This document shows, piece after piece, positions 1-9,105 of a stretch of 64,000 bases of DNA. Below the pieces are notes generated by a model. It was not told the DNA's origin. It ran no database searches and was given only the letters and a program-made list of their open reading frames with translations. Each line of letters starts with the position of its first letter. The first letter of the stretch is position 1. The DNA is from a virus: the IMG/VR virus record IMGVR_UViG_3300022539_000610, positions 50,032-114,031 of that record. One strand, 5' to 3'. The position numbers and the translations under genes are program-made.

Positions 1-269
1 GCATGCAACAAAGAAATACATGTATAGCTAGGCACAATCACATCAAATCTCTCATCTACACCGAGTGCAATTAATGAAAGATGTAATGCAGACATTCCAG
101 TATTCACAGCAACAGCGTACTTCCGACTAACATAGCTACACATCTCGTATTCAAATTGGCGAACCTTACTGCCCCATCCAAGATATTCACTTTGAATAAC
201 AGCCTCAACTGATTCCATTTCAGCTTGGGCTAAAGTAGGACGTGAATGGGGTATTATTTTATCACCCAT
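1..269 (-). CDS. DegT/DnrJ/EryC1/StrS-type sugar aminotransferase (3' part outside window)
   Basis: Only the N-terminal 89 residues are inside the window; the gene runs off the left edge. They match the start of PLP-dependent nucleotide-sugar aminotransferases: an 'IPHSRPTL' opening, a 'LGWGSKV' segment, then 'AVNTGMSALHLSL' and 'DVIVPSYT', the usual cofactor-phosphate region. The family makes amino sugars on nucleotide carriers in the cytoplasm for surface glycans. The active-site lysine would lie beyond the edge and cannot be checked. The start ATG overlaps the end of the deacetylase gene by 16 bases, so the two are probably co-translated. Confidence 0.8.
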   Translation of the reverse strand, partial: MGDKIIPHSRPTLAQAEMESVEAVIQSEYLGWGSKVRQFEYEMCSYVSRKYAVAVNTGMSALHLSLIALGVDERFDVIVPSYTCISLLH

Positions 270-853
270 CTAACCACCTCGAAAGCTTCGGCATATCTAA
301 TTCCAATTTGCATTCCTCTATTAATTGCTAAACTTCTTATACACTCTTCTGATAAATATCGCTTTCCTTGCTGAGAACTATAACACAATACGGCCTCTAC
401 CTTTTTTACAAGATGCCGTTCCTCAATAGGCACAAATGCTCCAGCATTGAATATATAATTATTGTAAGGAACCTCATATCCTAAAATGCTCGCTTTTTTA
501 AAGGCCCTAAAACCCTCCTGAGAAACTACTTGATGATCTTGATGTGTATCATAAGTAGATGGTAAGAGAACTAAATCTGGCTTGATGTCCTCTTCCAACT
601 TAGTCATATTATCCAATATCTTTTGACGATGAATGGGGAAGTTTCTTACTTCGTATGTAAACAAAATCAAGTCAGCCCCTAAAACTTTCATAGCCTTCTT
701 TACTTCCTCTCTCAAAATATAATGCGGGGAGCCAGCAGGGAATGAAAACCCCACATAGGTAACTTGGTCATTTCTTTCCATAAATTTAAAGATTGTCCCT
801 CCACAGCTAATTTCTCCATCATCAGTATGTGGGGCTAAAACAAGTACCTTCAT
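254..853 (-). CDS. PIG-L/LmbE-family N-deacetylase
   Basis: A protein of about 199 residues that opens with 'MKVLVLAPHTDDGE', the zinc-binding PHxDDxE motif of the PIG-L/LmbE fold (residues 8-14), with a second histidine/aspartate cluster 'THQDH' near residue 100. Family members remove acetyl groups from N-acetyl sugars on lipid or nucleotide carriers. The ATG at 853 is preferred over an upstream in-frame start because it overlaps the methyltransferase stop as ATGA. It sits between a methyltransferase and an aminotransferase, which fits deacetylation of an amino sugar. The exact substrate is not visible. Confidence 0.85.
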   Translation of the reverse strand: MKVLVLAPHTDDGEISCGGTIFKFMERNDQVTYVGFSFPAGSPHYILREEVKKAMKVLGADLILFTYEVRNFPIHRQKILDNMTKLEEDIKPDLVLLPSTYDTHQDHQVVSQEGFRAFKKASILGYEVPYNNYIFNAGAFVPIEERHLVKKVEAVLCYSSQQGKRYLSEECIRSLAINRGMQIGIRYAEAFEVVRWVIK

Positions 854-1401
854 TTTCTCACTCCATATCCCAGCCAAAAACAAGAAGATTTTTGTCGGGG
901 AATCTTAATAACTTTATCAAAAGCCACTACTGTTCTATAACGTCGAATGACATCCTTAACTGTTTTGAACTTCCTAACATGTCCTCTTCCTCCCGCATTG
1001 GGTACAGATAATATAACTAATTTCCCTACTGGTATTGCATTAAGTATAGCAATATCCTGTATGAGATGTTCAAGAACTTCTAAGATAACAAAAGCATCAT
1101 ATTTAATAAATTCCTTTTGTACCCTCTTATCATAAAGACTTCCCACAGTAAATGTAAATTCAGGAACTGCCTTTTTAGCTATTCCTACAAGAACTCCAGC
1201 AAAATCTATTCCCCAGTAGGTCTTATATTTCTTCGCATGTAAAATTCTAGCCATATGTCCAGGGCCACAACCTAAGTCTGCTATAGCAGCACTTGATGGA
1301 AGAAGACTTGCCACCATATCATACATCTTTCTCCAGTAAGGATTGAGGGTTAAGTCTTTCGGTATATCAGCATTATAGTATCCTGGTCCTTCTTCTTTCA
1401 T
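850..1401 (-). CDS. SAM-dependent class I methyltransferase
   Basis: A 183-residue protein with the SAM-binding glycine loop 'IADLGCGPGHMA' (about residues 40-51), an acidic strand end 'GIDFAG', and 'VLEVLEHL' at the usual motif II/III region. This is the minimal Rossmann methyltransferase core without an extra substrate domain. In a glycan cassette the likely target is a sugar hydroxyl, or a small sugar precursor, but nothing in the sequence fixes that. The stop overlaps the next start (ATGA). The C-terminal tail is rich in Lys and Arg. Confidence 0.8.
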   Translation of the reverse strand: MKEEGPGYYNADIPKDLTLNPYWRKMYDMVASLLPSSAAIADLGCGPGHMARILHAKKYKTYWGIDFAGVLVGIAKKAVPEFTFTVGSLYDKRVQKEFIKYDAFVILEVLEHLIQDIAILNAIPVGKLVILSVPNAGGRGHVRKFKTVKDVIRRYRTVVAFDKVIKIPRQKSSCFWLGYGVRK

Positions 1402-1424
1402 TTCTTATTCGCCTTTGTAAACAT

Positions 1425-2045
1425 TTACCATACGTACCCAAACTTTTCAAGTTCTTCACCCATCCACTTTTTAGCTATATCAACTTGGTTTTCATCCCAT
1501 TCTGTCCAGTGAGGAAACCAGAGGTTCTTTGTTAGATGATCATGGGGTAAAGTTATTTCGTTGTACTTCAGTCCCAACTTTTCTACAAACCAACCAATAG
1601 GCCCTTTGATCAAATCTTCGAGCCTAACTATCTCAGAAGGGCATTTAGATATCGTTCTTTGCCCCAGTGCCCATAGCTTACAAATCTCTGAAAACTGATT
1701 TTTGTCTTTCTTGAACCATGGTCTTCCCATTCCAGACCTTACATAGTCTCGTCCATCCCTAACAAGATGCACTATGGTACAATCAGGATAATCCTCAGTC
1801 AAATCTTCTAAATGACAACGAGTACAAACAGAGCACTCGACATAGTGATAGCCTGCGTCTAAGGTAGCTGTTATCAAATTCAAGCGCCTCTTCTTTACTT
1901 CTTTTAAACTTTCAAGATACTTTTTACATATATAATTTTCCTCATGCATATCATGGAAGGCTTGCACTTCAAACACCTCTCCTAAAGCCGTAGCTAATGA
2001 TTGTGATCCAGACCTTCCTGAAGAAGCAATGAATATAATTTTCAT
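1425..2045 (-). CDS. PAPS-dependent sulfotransferase family protein
   Basis: A 206-residue protein with both halves of the sulfotransferase nucleotide site: the 5'-phosphosulfate loop 'SSGRSGSQSL' (residues 8-17) and the 3'-phosphate segment 'VHLVRDGRDYVRSG' (about 91-104). It is shorter than typical 250-300 residue enzymes. A CxxC pair ('CSVCTRC') lies just before the second motif. The family moves sulfate from PAPS to carbohydrate or other hydroxyl acceptors, so the host must supply PAPS. This is the first of two sulfotransferases in the cassette; the two differ clearly in sequence. Confidence 0.8.
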   Translation of the reverse strand: MKIIFIASSGRSGSQSLATALGEVFEVQAFHDMHEENYICKKYLESLKEVKKRRLNLITATLDAGYHYVECSVCTRCHLEDLTEDYPDCTIVHLVRDGRDYVRSGMGRPWFKKDKNQFSEICKLWALGQRTISKCPSEIVRLEDLIKGPIGWFVEKLGLKYNEITLPHDHLTKNLWFPHWTEWDENQVDIAKKWMGEELEKFGYVW

Positions 2046-2049
2046 ATTT

Positions 2050-2982
2050 CTATTTTCTCCCCCCTTTCTTCTTTTGTCCTTCTGGCCCTATCTTCTCCAT
2101 CCTATTCCACTCCACTTGGCCCTCCTCAGAAGCTAAGGCATTTTTGTAATGTTCTTTTATCTCGTAGCCTGATCCATGGTAGTATTCATCAGGATGTCTA
2201 GTATAACCTCCTCGCATTCTCAAACTTTCAAATTTACTTATCTTTGCATACGCACCATCATTCCTTCCTCGTCTACCTCGACCACTAAGTACCTGCTTGT
2301 AGTACTCCTCATATTCGGGATTTGCAAATTCAGCGTCTTGTTCTAAAATACAAGGTTTCCCTAGCTCCACATACTTCAAACCTAATTTGCGCAGCCTAAT
2401 ACAGAGGTATGAGTAAATACTTCCTACTTTCTTCCCTGTACCTATACTCCAGGGACTACGATGACCAGTCAAAAATTGAATATTATACTCATCAACAAGT
2501 TCTTTCTTAATAGCTAGGCCCCCACCAAATGGGATGTTCTTTCTCCATTTCTTTTCTACCAGTACACAACCACCTCTTTCTGTCTCTAAAGAATTTTCCT
2601 TCACAAAGCCCGGCATGCGAAGGACACAAAAAATATAATCAGGACAAACCTCACTACTAACTACGAGCTTGAAGTTATCGAACCAGCCTTCCATACAGAA
2701 ATGATCATTACTAAGCACTAACAACCAATTTGCTTTAGGATTCGCCAACTTCCAAGCATCGTTGATAGCAAGCCCTAAATTATTATAGTGATCTAACACA
2801 AGATGATCGACAACATTTGCTGCACGATATTCTTTTAACATTTCGACTGTGCCATCAGTGGAGCCATTATCAACCACAATAAACTCATGTTCCCCTCTCG
2901 GAGCCCCCTCATGAACAGAGTCAATACAAAATTTAGAAAACTTTTTCCTGTTATAAGTTGTTAAACTTATGGATACGAACAT
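2050..2982 (-). CDS. Family 2 (GT-A) glycosyltransferase
   Basis: A 310-residue protein with a classic GT2 opening, 'SISLTTYNRKKF', then 'EFIVVDNGSTDGT', the nucleotide-binding aspartate region, and 'LVLSNDHF' where family members carry the metal-binding DxD-like motif. The C-terminal third is basic and ends in a Lys-rich tail. It would transfer a sugar from a nucleotide donor to a growing glycan or to a protein. Donor and acceptor cannot be deduced. It lies between the sulfotransferase and the LicD-like gene on one tight transcript. Confidence 0.85.
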   Translation of the reverse strand: MFVSISLTTYNRKKFSKFCIDSVHEGAPRGEHEFIVVDNGSTDGTVEMLKEYRAANVVDHLVLDHYNNLGLAINDAWKLANPKANWLLVLSNDHFCMEGWFDNFKLVVSSEVCPDYIFCVLRMPGFVKENSLETERGGCVLVEKKWRKNIPFGGGLAIKKELVDEYNIQFLTGHRSPWSIGTGKKVGSIYSYLCIRLRKLGLKYVELGKPCILEQDAEFANPEYEEYYKQVLSGRGRRGRNDGAYAKISKFESLRMRGGYTRHPDEYYHGSGYEIKEHYKNALASEEGQVEWNRMEKIGPEGQKKKGGRK

Positions 2983-3022
2983 AGCAGCCCCTTACCTCCA
3001 TCATTGCATCTTTAAATCCCAG

Positions 3023-3640
3023 TCATGGCATTTCAGCCCTCTTAAGAATCTTAGGCCACAAATCCCCTGCTTTGCCGCACCGACTTCCCAACCAAGTCTT
3101 TTGACCTTTTGCAGATTGATCAAGGGTACCAAACTTTTCAACTCTCCAATTATCATGACCAGGTTTCTCTATTTTCCAATCCTTACCATAATGTGTTTCC
3201 ATATATTCCTCAAGATGGTTGGGCATTGGATACACGCTACCCAGAAACTTCACTAGTTGAGGTTCCTCATACCATCTAACCCTCTCTACAAATTTCAGTC
3301 CAGGAGTCGAGCGTGGGAAGGATTCATAATACTCACCATTCTTGCGAAAAAACCACATATTAAGTTTAGAAAGCCTTCTCCCCCATGCAAAATAACTCCC
3401 GGGTCTCTTTATTTTAAAACCACATGTTCGTAAGGATTCATAAAGTTGTATCCGTCGTTTAGCAGAAACCTCAATGAAAATCCCCATGTCCACATCTGTA
3501 TCCCACGGCACAATTGCCTTATTTCTAACATAACCTAGTACAATACCATCTATGACCACCCAGGGAATTCCAACATTATCAAAAGCAGTTTTACAAGCCG
3601 CTAAATCTAATGCTATATTTTGAGACCTCGACTTTTTCAC
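3023..3640 (-). CDS. LicD/fukutin-family phosphotransferase
   Basis: A 205-residue protein with the signature of LicD proteins: 'VVIDGIVLGYVRN' followed by 'IVPWDTDVDMG' (residues 42-53), where the paired aspartates bind metal. LicD enzymes transfer phosphocholine, and relatives transfer other CDP-linked phospho-alcohols, to glycans. The cassette also has a cytidylyltransferase and a glycerol-phosphate-type transporter, so a CDP-alcohol donor could be made locally. The stop lies in a short gap before the GT2 gene, and the start overlaps the end of the next gene (ATGA). Transfer of phosphoglycerol rather than phosphocholine is inference. Confidence 0.8.
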   Translation of the reverse strand: MKKSRSQNIALDLAACKTAFDNVGIPWVVIDGIVLGYVRNKAIVPWDTDVDMGIFIEVSAKRRIQLYESLRTCGFKIKRPGSYFAWGRRLSKLNMWFFRKNGEYYESFPRSTPGLKFVERVRWYEEPQLVKFLGSVYPMPNHLEEYMETHYGKDWKIEKPGHDNWRVEKFGTLDQSAKGQKTWLGSRCGKAGDLWPKILKRAEMP

Positions 3641-4596
3641 AACCCGAACACCTCCTTTAATCGAAGACCTACAGCCTTTAACCCATGTGTAGTTGCTGCC
3701 CAGTCTCTCGTGAGATGTTTTAATTCGATCAAGTTATTCTTAGACATAGATAATAATTTGTCCATAACTTTAACAAGCTCTTCTTCAGTATTTGCCACTT
3801 GTAAGGAGTGACCCCCATATACTTGTTTATATCGTTCCTCACCAAACTTGAAATTGGTTATCACAATATCACCTAACGCTGCTGCTTCCAATGCAGCGAT
3901 ACTCCAATCATGCTTATTTACACTGATAGAGGCATTATTTAACGATTCTATGTAAATATCACATTCGTTCACCCTCTTCAGATTCTCAACCCATCCAACC
4001 CCATCTTTAGAAAACCTATATTGCACCTTATTCTTATATCTTTTCATGACCTTGTTTATTATGTATGAACCTTTAAGCGTAAGATCTTTCCCACTGCCTC
4101 CACTCAAGTCGACCACCTCTTTCCCATGGGCATCTGGAGCACTGGGAAAGTGCCCCACTATCACTTTGCTGCCCACCGAAAAATCAGGTTCCATATCTCC
4201 TATATAAGCAGCCGGAAGCATCCATACCTCATTTCTAGCACCTAATCCAAGCATCTCTGCTGTTTGAATAAGAGAAACGCTCATATATCTAAACGCTTTA
4301 TTTGCCTTTCCAGAGTGCAAACGATACCTAGTTCCCCCATGAAACACCACTCTTTTCTTCCCTGAAAGACTAATAGTTAATGGTATTTGCTTTGAATGCA
4401 TCCACACTATCACATCAGCCCGTTCTACCATTCTCTCAAGTTCTCTACGATTTTTGTATATAATTGCCCGGCAAGAAGGACTGTACGAGGTAGGCCTTTT
4501 AGAAACTGCTTGGGCTTCTACTCCTACTTCATTTAAACACTTAGCAAAGATTGCTCCTACAGCTGCATAATCACGAACACTTAAAAATAGCACCAT
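3637..4596 (-). CDS. GT-B-fold glycosyltransferase
   Basis: A 319-residue protein that looks like a family-1/4 glycosyltransferase. There is an N-terminal Rossmann-like half and a C-terminal half with 'ECDIYIESLNNAS' and 'SIAALEAAALGDIVITN', matching the E-x7-E donor-sugar region of GT4 enzymes ('...ALEAxAxG...'). It lacks an N-terminal signal or membrane anchor, so it is probably cytoplasmic or peripheral. The start is preceded by a GGGAATC stretch and follows the asparagine-synthase-like gene by 21 bases. Donor and acceptor are unknown. Confidence 0.7.
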   Translation of the reverse strand: MVLFLSVRDYAAVGAIFAKCLNEVGVEAQAVSKRPTSYSPSCRAIIYKNRRELERMVERADVIVWMHSKQIPLTISLSGKKRVVFHGGTRYRLHSGKANKAFRYMSVSLIQTAEMLGLGARNEVWMLPAAYIGDMEPDFSVGSKVIVGHFPSAPDAHGKEVVDLSGGSGKDLTLKGSYIINKVMKRYKNKVQYRFSKDGVGWVENLKRVNECDIYIESLNNASISVNKHDWSIAALEAAALGDIVITNFKFGEERYKQVYGGHSLQVANTEEELVKVMDKLLSMSKNNLIELKHLTRDWAATTHGLKAVGLRLKEVFGL

Positions 4597-4617
4597 AGTT
4601 GATTCCCTTTAGTCTAT

Positions 4618-5775
4618 TCACACGCTTATTTTAACCTCACTTTTAACCAAATGTTCGCAAATGGCCGCTTTAACATATTCACACATTGAATTACAGCACC
4701 CACTAATTATGTAATGCTTTTTTGTAGGGACGGGCATACGTTTAAACGTCTTAGCCCACCATGAAACCTTAACCTTATGTGTTATATTTTCTGTAACGGC
4801 ACCACTAACTCTGAAGAACTCCCCTGGCCGACCAGAGTGCCTCCCAAGTTTTAATAGTCCAGGATCTATAAGTTCCATTAGTTGTACTTTAAGACGACCT
4901 TTCCCTTTTTTACTCATAACAAAATTCATCATTGTATCCATTACATCAAGTGAAGTAAACGGGACGATTATTGCCCCAAACTCATTTTTGATGTCTAAAG
5001 AACCAGAAAAATAATTACGAAGCAAATTCCCCACACTCCAATTCCTAAGAAAAGTTTCATCAAAGCGAGTAGCAGTCACAAATTGGATGTCACTAAGTTT
5101 CAATCTCAGATTTTTAACTATATTTTCGATTGTTGCATAGATTAACATCTCACTTACAATACATCGACTCACTTCACTCCAATGTGCTCCTATGTAATCA
5201 AAATCTAATACATCAGCAAAATAATCCCTAGGCCTATCTTGCACACTTACTATACTTTTCTTAGACCAATCCATGTAATCTGCAATTTTTAAAAACTCAT
5301 CGACTTCTGGCTCGATACAAATATAGTAAATTTCTCCCTTTAAACCAAGCTTTTTTATAATACCTGAAATAACTCTACTATCATATCCAGAACTATGAGG
5401 CATCACATGGACTTTAGAATCATCCCAATATTCCACCAAATAATTACAAATATCCTTGTAGACTCGCCCGGCCAAAGAGCCCCCGGGCTTAGGGCAGGAA
5501 GGGGATTCAAGCATAGTATAAAGCCTAGGATGTAGCTCCGGCAGTACAGCACTGATTTCATTAAACATTGTAGCTTGGGAATAAGTTTCTACAGAATTTT
5601 GATCTAAAGAGCCTTCGAGTACATTTCTTTTAGGCCACCCCGTCCAATTTCTCGAAATGTAGGTTTTATTAATTGAGACTTCACCTATACTTTTAGCTGC
5701 TTCTTGAATCGACTTAAATACTTCCTGCCCAGCCTTGTAGTGAGCCATTGCATATGGTATCTGAGGTAATATCAC
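4618..5775 (-). CDS. Asparagine-synthase-like PP-loop ATP pyrophosphatase
   Basis: A 385-residue protein with a PP-loop 'SSGYDSR' (residues 128-134), a variant of the SGGxDS(R/S) ATP-binding loop of asparagine synthetase C-terminal domains. There is no N-terminal glutaminase Cys2, so it cannot take ammonia from glutamine by the usual route. Relatives in glycan clusters adenylate a carboxylate for amide formation on sugars or make other amide bonds; that role is inference here. The C-terminal end is Cys-rich ('SGCCNSMC'). Its start overlaps the acetyltransferase stop (ATGA). Confidence 0.65.
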   Translation of the reverse strand: MILPQIPYAMAHYKAGQEVFKSIQEAAKSIGEVSINKTYISRNWTGWPKRNVLEGSLDQNSVETYSQATMFNEISAVLPELHPRLYTMLESPSCPKPGGSLAGRVYKDICNYLVEYWDDSKVHVMPHSSGYDSRVISGIIKKLGLKGEIYYICIEPEVDEFLKIADYMDWSKKSIVSVQDRPRDYFADVLDFDYIGAHWSEVSRCIVSEMLIYATIENIVKNLRLKLSDIQFVTATRFDETFLRNWSVGNLLRNYFSGSLDIKNEFGAIIVPFTSLDVMDTMMNFVMSKKGKGRLKVQLMELIDPGLLKLGRHSGRPGEFFRVSGAVTENITHKVKVSWWAKTFKRMPVPTKKHYIISGCCNSMCEYVKAAICEHLVKSEVKISV

Positions 5776-6311
5776 TTCAACTCCTTTACAACGAGTTCTC
5801 CTGCTCCCCCACTATCGTAGATATCATAGTTTAATTTTGCCTGCTGAAAAACCTCATTTGGAGAATTTCCAGTAACGTTACATCTTTTTTCTAATTGAGA
5901 CTTGATTTCATCTGCATCAAGTCTCAAACCAATATCTTTAGCTGGGTTCCCTACGACAACATGAAACGGTTCTACATTCTTAACAACAACTGCTCCCATA
6001 CCCACTATAGCAAAGTCCCCTATAGTCACTCCACCCTTAATCAAAGCCCACCAACCAATCCAAACATTGTCACAAATAACAATGGGCTTTGTTCTTTCAT
6101 CACAAGCACTACCTATAAGTTTGCTACCATATTTAGTTTGAAGACAAACTCTATAGCTGATCCGACAATGTTTACCAATTGTGATGTTCGCTCCAACTGC
6201 TCGAAGCCATGAATCAGGGTTTATATAAGTACCAGTTCCAACTCTCACTTTACCACCGTGACGCTCGAAAATGTACGCTTCAATTGATTTCGGGAATCTA
6301 CTTTTTCCCAT
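5772..6311 (-). CDS. Left-handed beta-helix (WbbJ-like) O-acetyltransferase
   Basis: A 179-residue hexapeptide-repeat acetyltransferase. It shows repeated small-hydrophobic turns ('VRVGTGTYI', 'ITIGKHCRI', 'VICDNVWIG', 'VTIGDFAIVGMGAVVVKNVEP') and the family terminator 'VVVGNPAKDIG'. Such enzymes add acetyl groups from acetyl-CoA to sugars or sugar nucleotides, acting as trimers in the cytoplasm. The expected catalytic histidine position reads 'DNVWIGWWALI', where many members have 'VWIGxxaxI', so the active site needs checking. The neighbours are the radical-SAM enzyme and the PP-loop protein. Confidence 0.85.
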   Translation of the reverse strand: MGKSRFPKSIEAYIFERHGGKVRVGTGTYINPDSWLRAVGANITIGKHCRISYRVCLQTKYGSKLIGSACDERTKPIVICDNVWIGWWALIKGGVTIGDFAIVGMGAVVVKNVEPFHVVVGNPAKDIGLRLDADEIKSQLEKRCNVTGNSPNEVFQQAKLNYDIYDSGGAGELVVKELK

Positions 6312-6312
6312 A

Positions 6313-7530
6313 TCAAAACCTTGCTAAATAATCGTTAGGGTTATCAGACTTTTTGCTATGCATCTTAAGTATTGATCCCCTATGATATGACTTGATACCT
6401 TTTGATCCAATCAAATCATTCTTAACACAATAATCATACATACCCGTCCCAGGGAATGGATAAAACCATGTCACTTGCCGAATCCCTGGGGATATTATCC
6501 GATTTATCTCCACTGTAGATTTGCAAAGCTCATCGTCATTAACAAAAGGCCACCCTATCACGTTGAATGAAGTAGTTGAAATCCCCGCAGCCCTCAACAA
6601 CTTGAATGCATTTATAATCTGCTCATTCGTCATACTTCGCCTAAGATGTTTCTTTCTAAAGTTTTCATCCCCACATTCTATCCCCAGCGCTACGTATCTA
6701 CAATCAGTGCTCTTCATAAAGTTCACAAGATCAGCATTAATATATTCAACTCGTCCCATACAACCATAAGGCCTGCCTACTTCTTCCTTTATAGCAGAAA
6801 ATAACCTTTTCACATAATCCAAATCCGTAAACATCATATCATCGCCAAAATAAAACAATTTGAATTCAAACTTGGTTTTCAAATATTTAAGTTCTTCGAT
6901 AACCTGATTGACCGGCCTACTTCTAACATAGCCACTCTTATATAGCTTCAAATACACTCCATTGCAGCAATATGGACAGTTAAATGGACAGCCTCGGGTA
7001 GCATTTACATAGATGTACTTTCCGGCAACCTTGTAAGGAAAAATACCCCATGGAAATCTAGGAAGTGTAGATAAATCCTCTGGAGGTCTGATCGGATTTG
7101 TATACACCTTTCCATCACTACGATAAATTAAGTTAGGTACTTCAAACAAAGAATCTTTTCCATAACTTACCAAAAACTCCTTGACGAACGATTCACCTTC
7201 TCCCACACAAACATAATCAATATATGGAAACTGCTCTAAAATTTGCAACTTCATTATTGTAGGATGAACTCCCCCAACCAAAACAGGAATATCACAACTA
7301 GCTTTAACTCCCTTAATAATACTAATCGCCTGAGACCAAAGAGTAGTCATACTTGATACCATTAAGATGTCAAAACTCCCCCCAACAATTTTTCTGATCA
7401 CCGCAGCTGGTTTAATACCTCTAGTATCGTAAAACTTTACTCTATGCTCTTTAGGGATCGAAGACACAATATAACCCGCCCCTCTACCAATATTCTTAGC
7501 TGTACTTGTATGCACAAAAGCTATATTCAT
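6313..7530 (-). CDS. B12-binding-type radical SAM enzyme
   Basis: A 405-residue protein with a flavodoxin-like N-terminal domain ('PVLVGGVHPTI', 'VCVGEGE') of the cobalamin-binding radical-SAM class, then the cluster motif 'RGCPFNCPYC' (CxxxCxxC) near residue 180 that binds the 4Fe-4S cluster and SAM. I see no DxHxxG, the histidine that ligates cobalamin base-off, so it may bind B12 base-on or not at all. Family members methylate unactivated carbons or do other radical chemistry. In this cassette a sugar or lipid substrate is plausible but unproven. Confidence 0.85.
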   Translation of the reverse strand: MNIAFVHTSTAKNIGRGAGYIVSSIPKEHRVKFYDTRGIKPAAVIRKIVGGSFDILMVSSMTTLWSQAISIIKGVKASCDIPVLVGGVHPTIMKLQILEQFPYIDYVCVGEGESFVKEFLVSYGKDSLFEVPNLIYRSDGKVYTNPIRPPEDLSTLPRFPWGIFPYKVAGKYIYVNATRGCPFNCPYCCNGVYLKLYKSGYVRSRPVNQVIEELKYLKTKFEFKLFYFGDDMMFTDLDYVKRLFSAIKEEVGRPYGCMGRVEYINADLVNFMKSTDCRYVALGIECGDENFRKKHLRRSMTNEQIINAFKLLRAAGISTTSFNVIGWPFVNDDELCKSTVEINRIISPGIRQVTWFYPFPGTGMYDYCVKNDLIGSKGIKSYHRGSILKMHSKKSDNPNDYLARF

Positions 7531-7531
7531 C

Positions 7532-8671
7532 TTATTCCCCTTGTTGTATCCGTAAAGTATACATTAATAAAACTATCATTAGAGAACAACCTGCCCATGC
7601 TCCGAATACTACTCCCCAACTGATGTCAATAAGTGTTGGCATGATTACCCCAGTCAACATAGCACCGATATACCCTACTCCATCTATAAACCCTGTTGCT
7701 GATGCTACTGTCTGTTTCTCTATATTTCTACCTGGGACTGTGGTTACTAAAAATACATGTGGCCCATACAAAAAGAATCCACTCATTACAAGCAATGCGG
7801 TTAAAGTAATCCCTTTCGAAACCGAACATAACAGAATAATAATCGCAAGAATCACCATATAGATAGAAGTCAAAGTCTCACGGGCAAAACGATCTGAGAG
7901 CCAATTATAGACTAAAGTTCCTAAACAACCTGCTATAGGGATTAGAAAGATCTTCAACCCAACTTTATCAATCGACTGACTATGAATTTGGTATAGATAT
8001 ACTGGAATCCATACTATTACGCCATAACGTACAAAATTAAGGATTCCTAAAGCTACTCCTGACACAATAGTATTCCTAGTTAATGTCCCCTTTATTTGTC
8101 CTAAAGGACTACGCGATGATACGCTTATATAAGGTCTACTAATTATTAAAGTAATACCTCTTACTGCCATTATAATAGCAGCACCCCAAAAACCCCACTC
8201 CCAACCAAAATTGTGAATTACAAAACCAGTCACAAGCCAAGCTACTGAATTGCCAACCTGGTATGATGTGCCCAAAATACAAGTGGCATTATCTGATTTA
8301 TGCAGAGCAGCAGTAGCCCGTACACAAGAGGACCATCCCATTGATTGGAAAAAACCATCAAATACCTCTCCAAGAAATAGTAAAAAGAAGAACCCTCCAG
8401 CAAAACCAAGAAAAGTATTCATAACTGCTGAGAGAATTAAACCCACACCTATGTAGGTAAAAGGGTTAAATCTTTCAGAATAATGGCCGTGAATAAATTG
8501 CCCTGCTGCGTATGCTAATAGGAATCCACTTACTACACCTCCAAGTTGTCCTTTTGTCATACCCATTGTTGCTATAAGAATTGGTATGATTAAAGATAAA
8601 TTCACTTTTCCAAAATAAGACAGTGCATAAGATGTCCATAAATTTATGAACTGCTTGTTAAAAATTTTCAT
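7532..8671 (-). CDS. MFS transporter, organophosphate:phosphate antiporter (GlpT)-like
   Basis: A 379-residue, very hydrophobic protein with about 12 predicted membrane segments. Its central 'GEVFDGFFQSMGWSSCVR' resembles the 'NGxxQGxGWP' helix of GlpT/UhpT-type antiporters. These import glycerol-3-phosphate or hexose phosphates in exchange for phosphate across the inner membrane. The start (ATG 8671, preceded by GAGGAG) overlaps the end of the cytidylyltransferase gene by 14 bases, so the pair is probably made together. Transporters of this class are rare in phage genomes. The substrate is inferred from family and neighbour only. Confidence 0.75.
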   Translation of the reverse strand: MKIFNKQFINLWTSYALSYFGKVNLSLIIPILIATMGMTKGQLGGVVSGFLLAYAAGQFIHGHYSERFNPFTYIGVGLILSAVMNTFLGFAGGFFFLLFLGEVFDGFFQSMGWSSCVRATAALHKSDNATCILGTSYQVGNSVAWLVTGFVIHNFGWEWGFWGAAIIMAVRGITLIISRPYISVSSRSPLGQIKGTLTRNTIVSGVALGILNFVRYGVIVWIPVYLYQIHSQSIDKVGLKIFLIPIAGCLGTLVYNWLSDRFARETLTSIYMVILAIIILLCSVSKGITLTALLVMSGFFLYGPHVFLVTTVPGRNIEKQTVASATGFIDGVGYIGAMLTGVIMPTLIDISWGVVFGAWAGCSLMIVLLMYTLRIQQGE

Positions 8672-9068
8672 GTTTAATCTCCTCTTTAATTTTGGTTGAA
8701 GATTGTCCCTGGTAGTATGGCATTACTACCATCCGTCCACCTAGGGCTTTCATTAACGATTTACCATGAGCACGAAGTTTTTCGCTGTGGCTCGTACTCT
8801 CCATTAAAATATCTGCACCTACCATCTTAATATTATCATGTGGTGCATACTTCTCCTGTGGGATAGCCAAATCAACGCACTCTAACGCACTAATCAATGC
8901 TAATCGTTCCGTAAAGGGAATAACAGGACGGGGTTTCTTTTCCATCACTGCCTCGTCCGTGAGAACCCCAACAATTAACTTATCGCCTAATGCTTTAGCA
9001 TTAAGCAGATGCCTTAAATGTCCGTAGTGCAGAATATCCCCAACTATATAAGCGTAGACAATAATCAT
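8658..9068 (-). CDS. Glycerol-3-phosphate-type cytidylyltransferase
   Basis: A protein of about 136 residues with the nucleotidyltransferase HxGH motif 'HYGH' (residues 14-17), a lysine-containing segment 'KALGDKLIVGVLTDE', and the C-terminal 'GQSSTKIK', matching the '(R/G)xxxSTxxI' motif of TagD/GCT and ethanolamine-phosphate relatives. Such enzymes couple CTP to an alcohol phosphate to give CDP-glycerol or a similar donor. The ATG at 9068 is chosen because a good GGAGG lies nine bases upstream; an earlier in-frame ATG would place that site inside the coding region. It could instead act on another polyol phosphate. Confidence 0.8.
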   Translation of the reverse strand: MIIVYAYIVGDILHYGHLRHLLNAKALGDKLIVGVLTDEAVMEKKPRPVIPFTERLALISALECVDLAIPQEKYAPHDNIKMVGADILMESTSHSEKLRAHGKSLMKALGGRMVVMPYYQGQSSTKIKEEIKHENF

Positions 9069-9105
9069 ATCAATATGCCTCCTCTCTCTTGCCATTCCTT
9101 AATCT

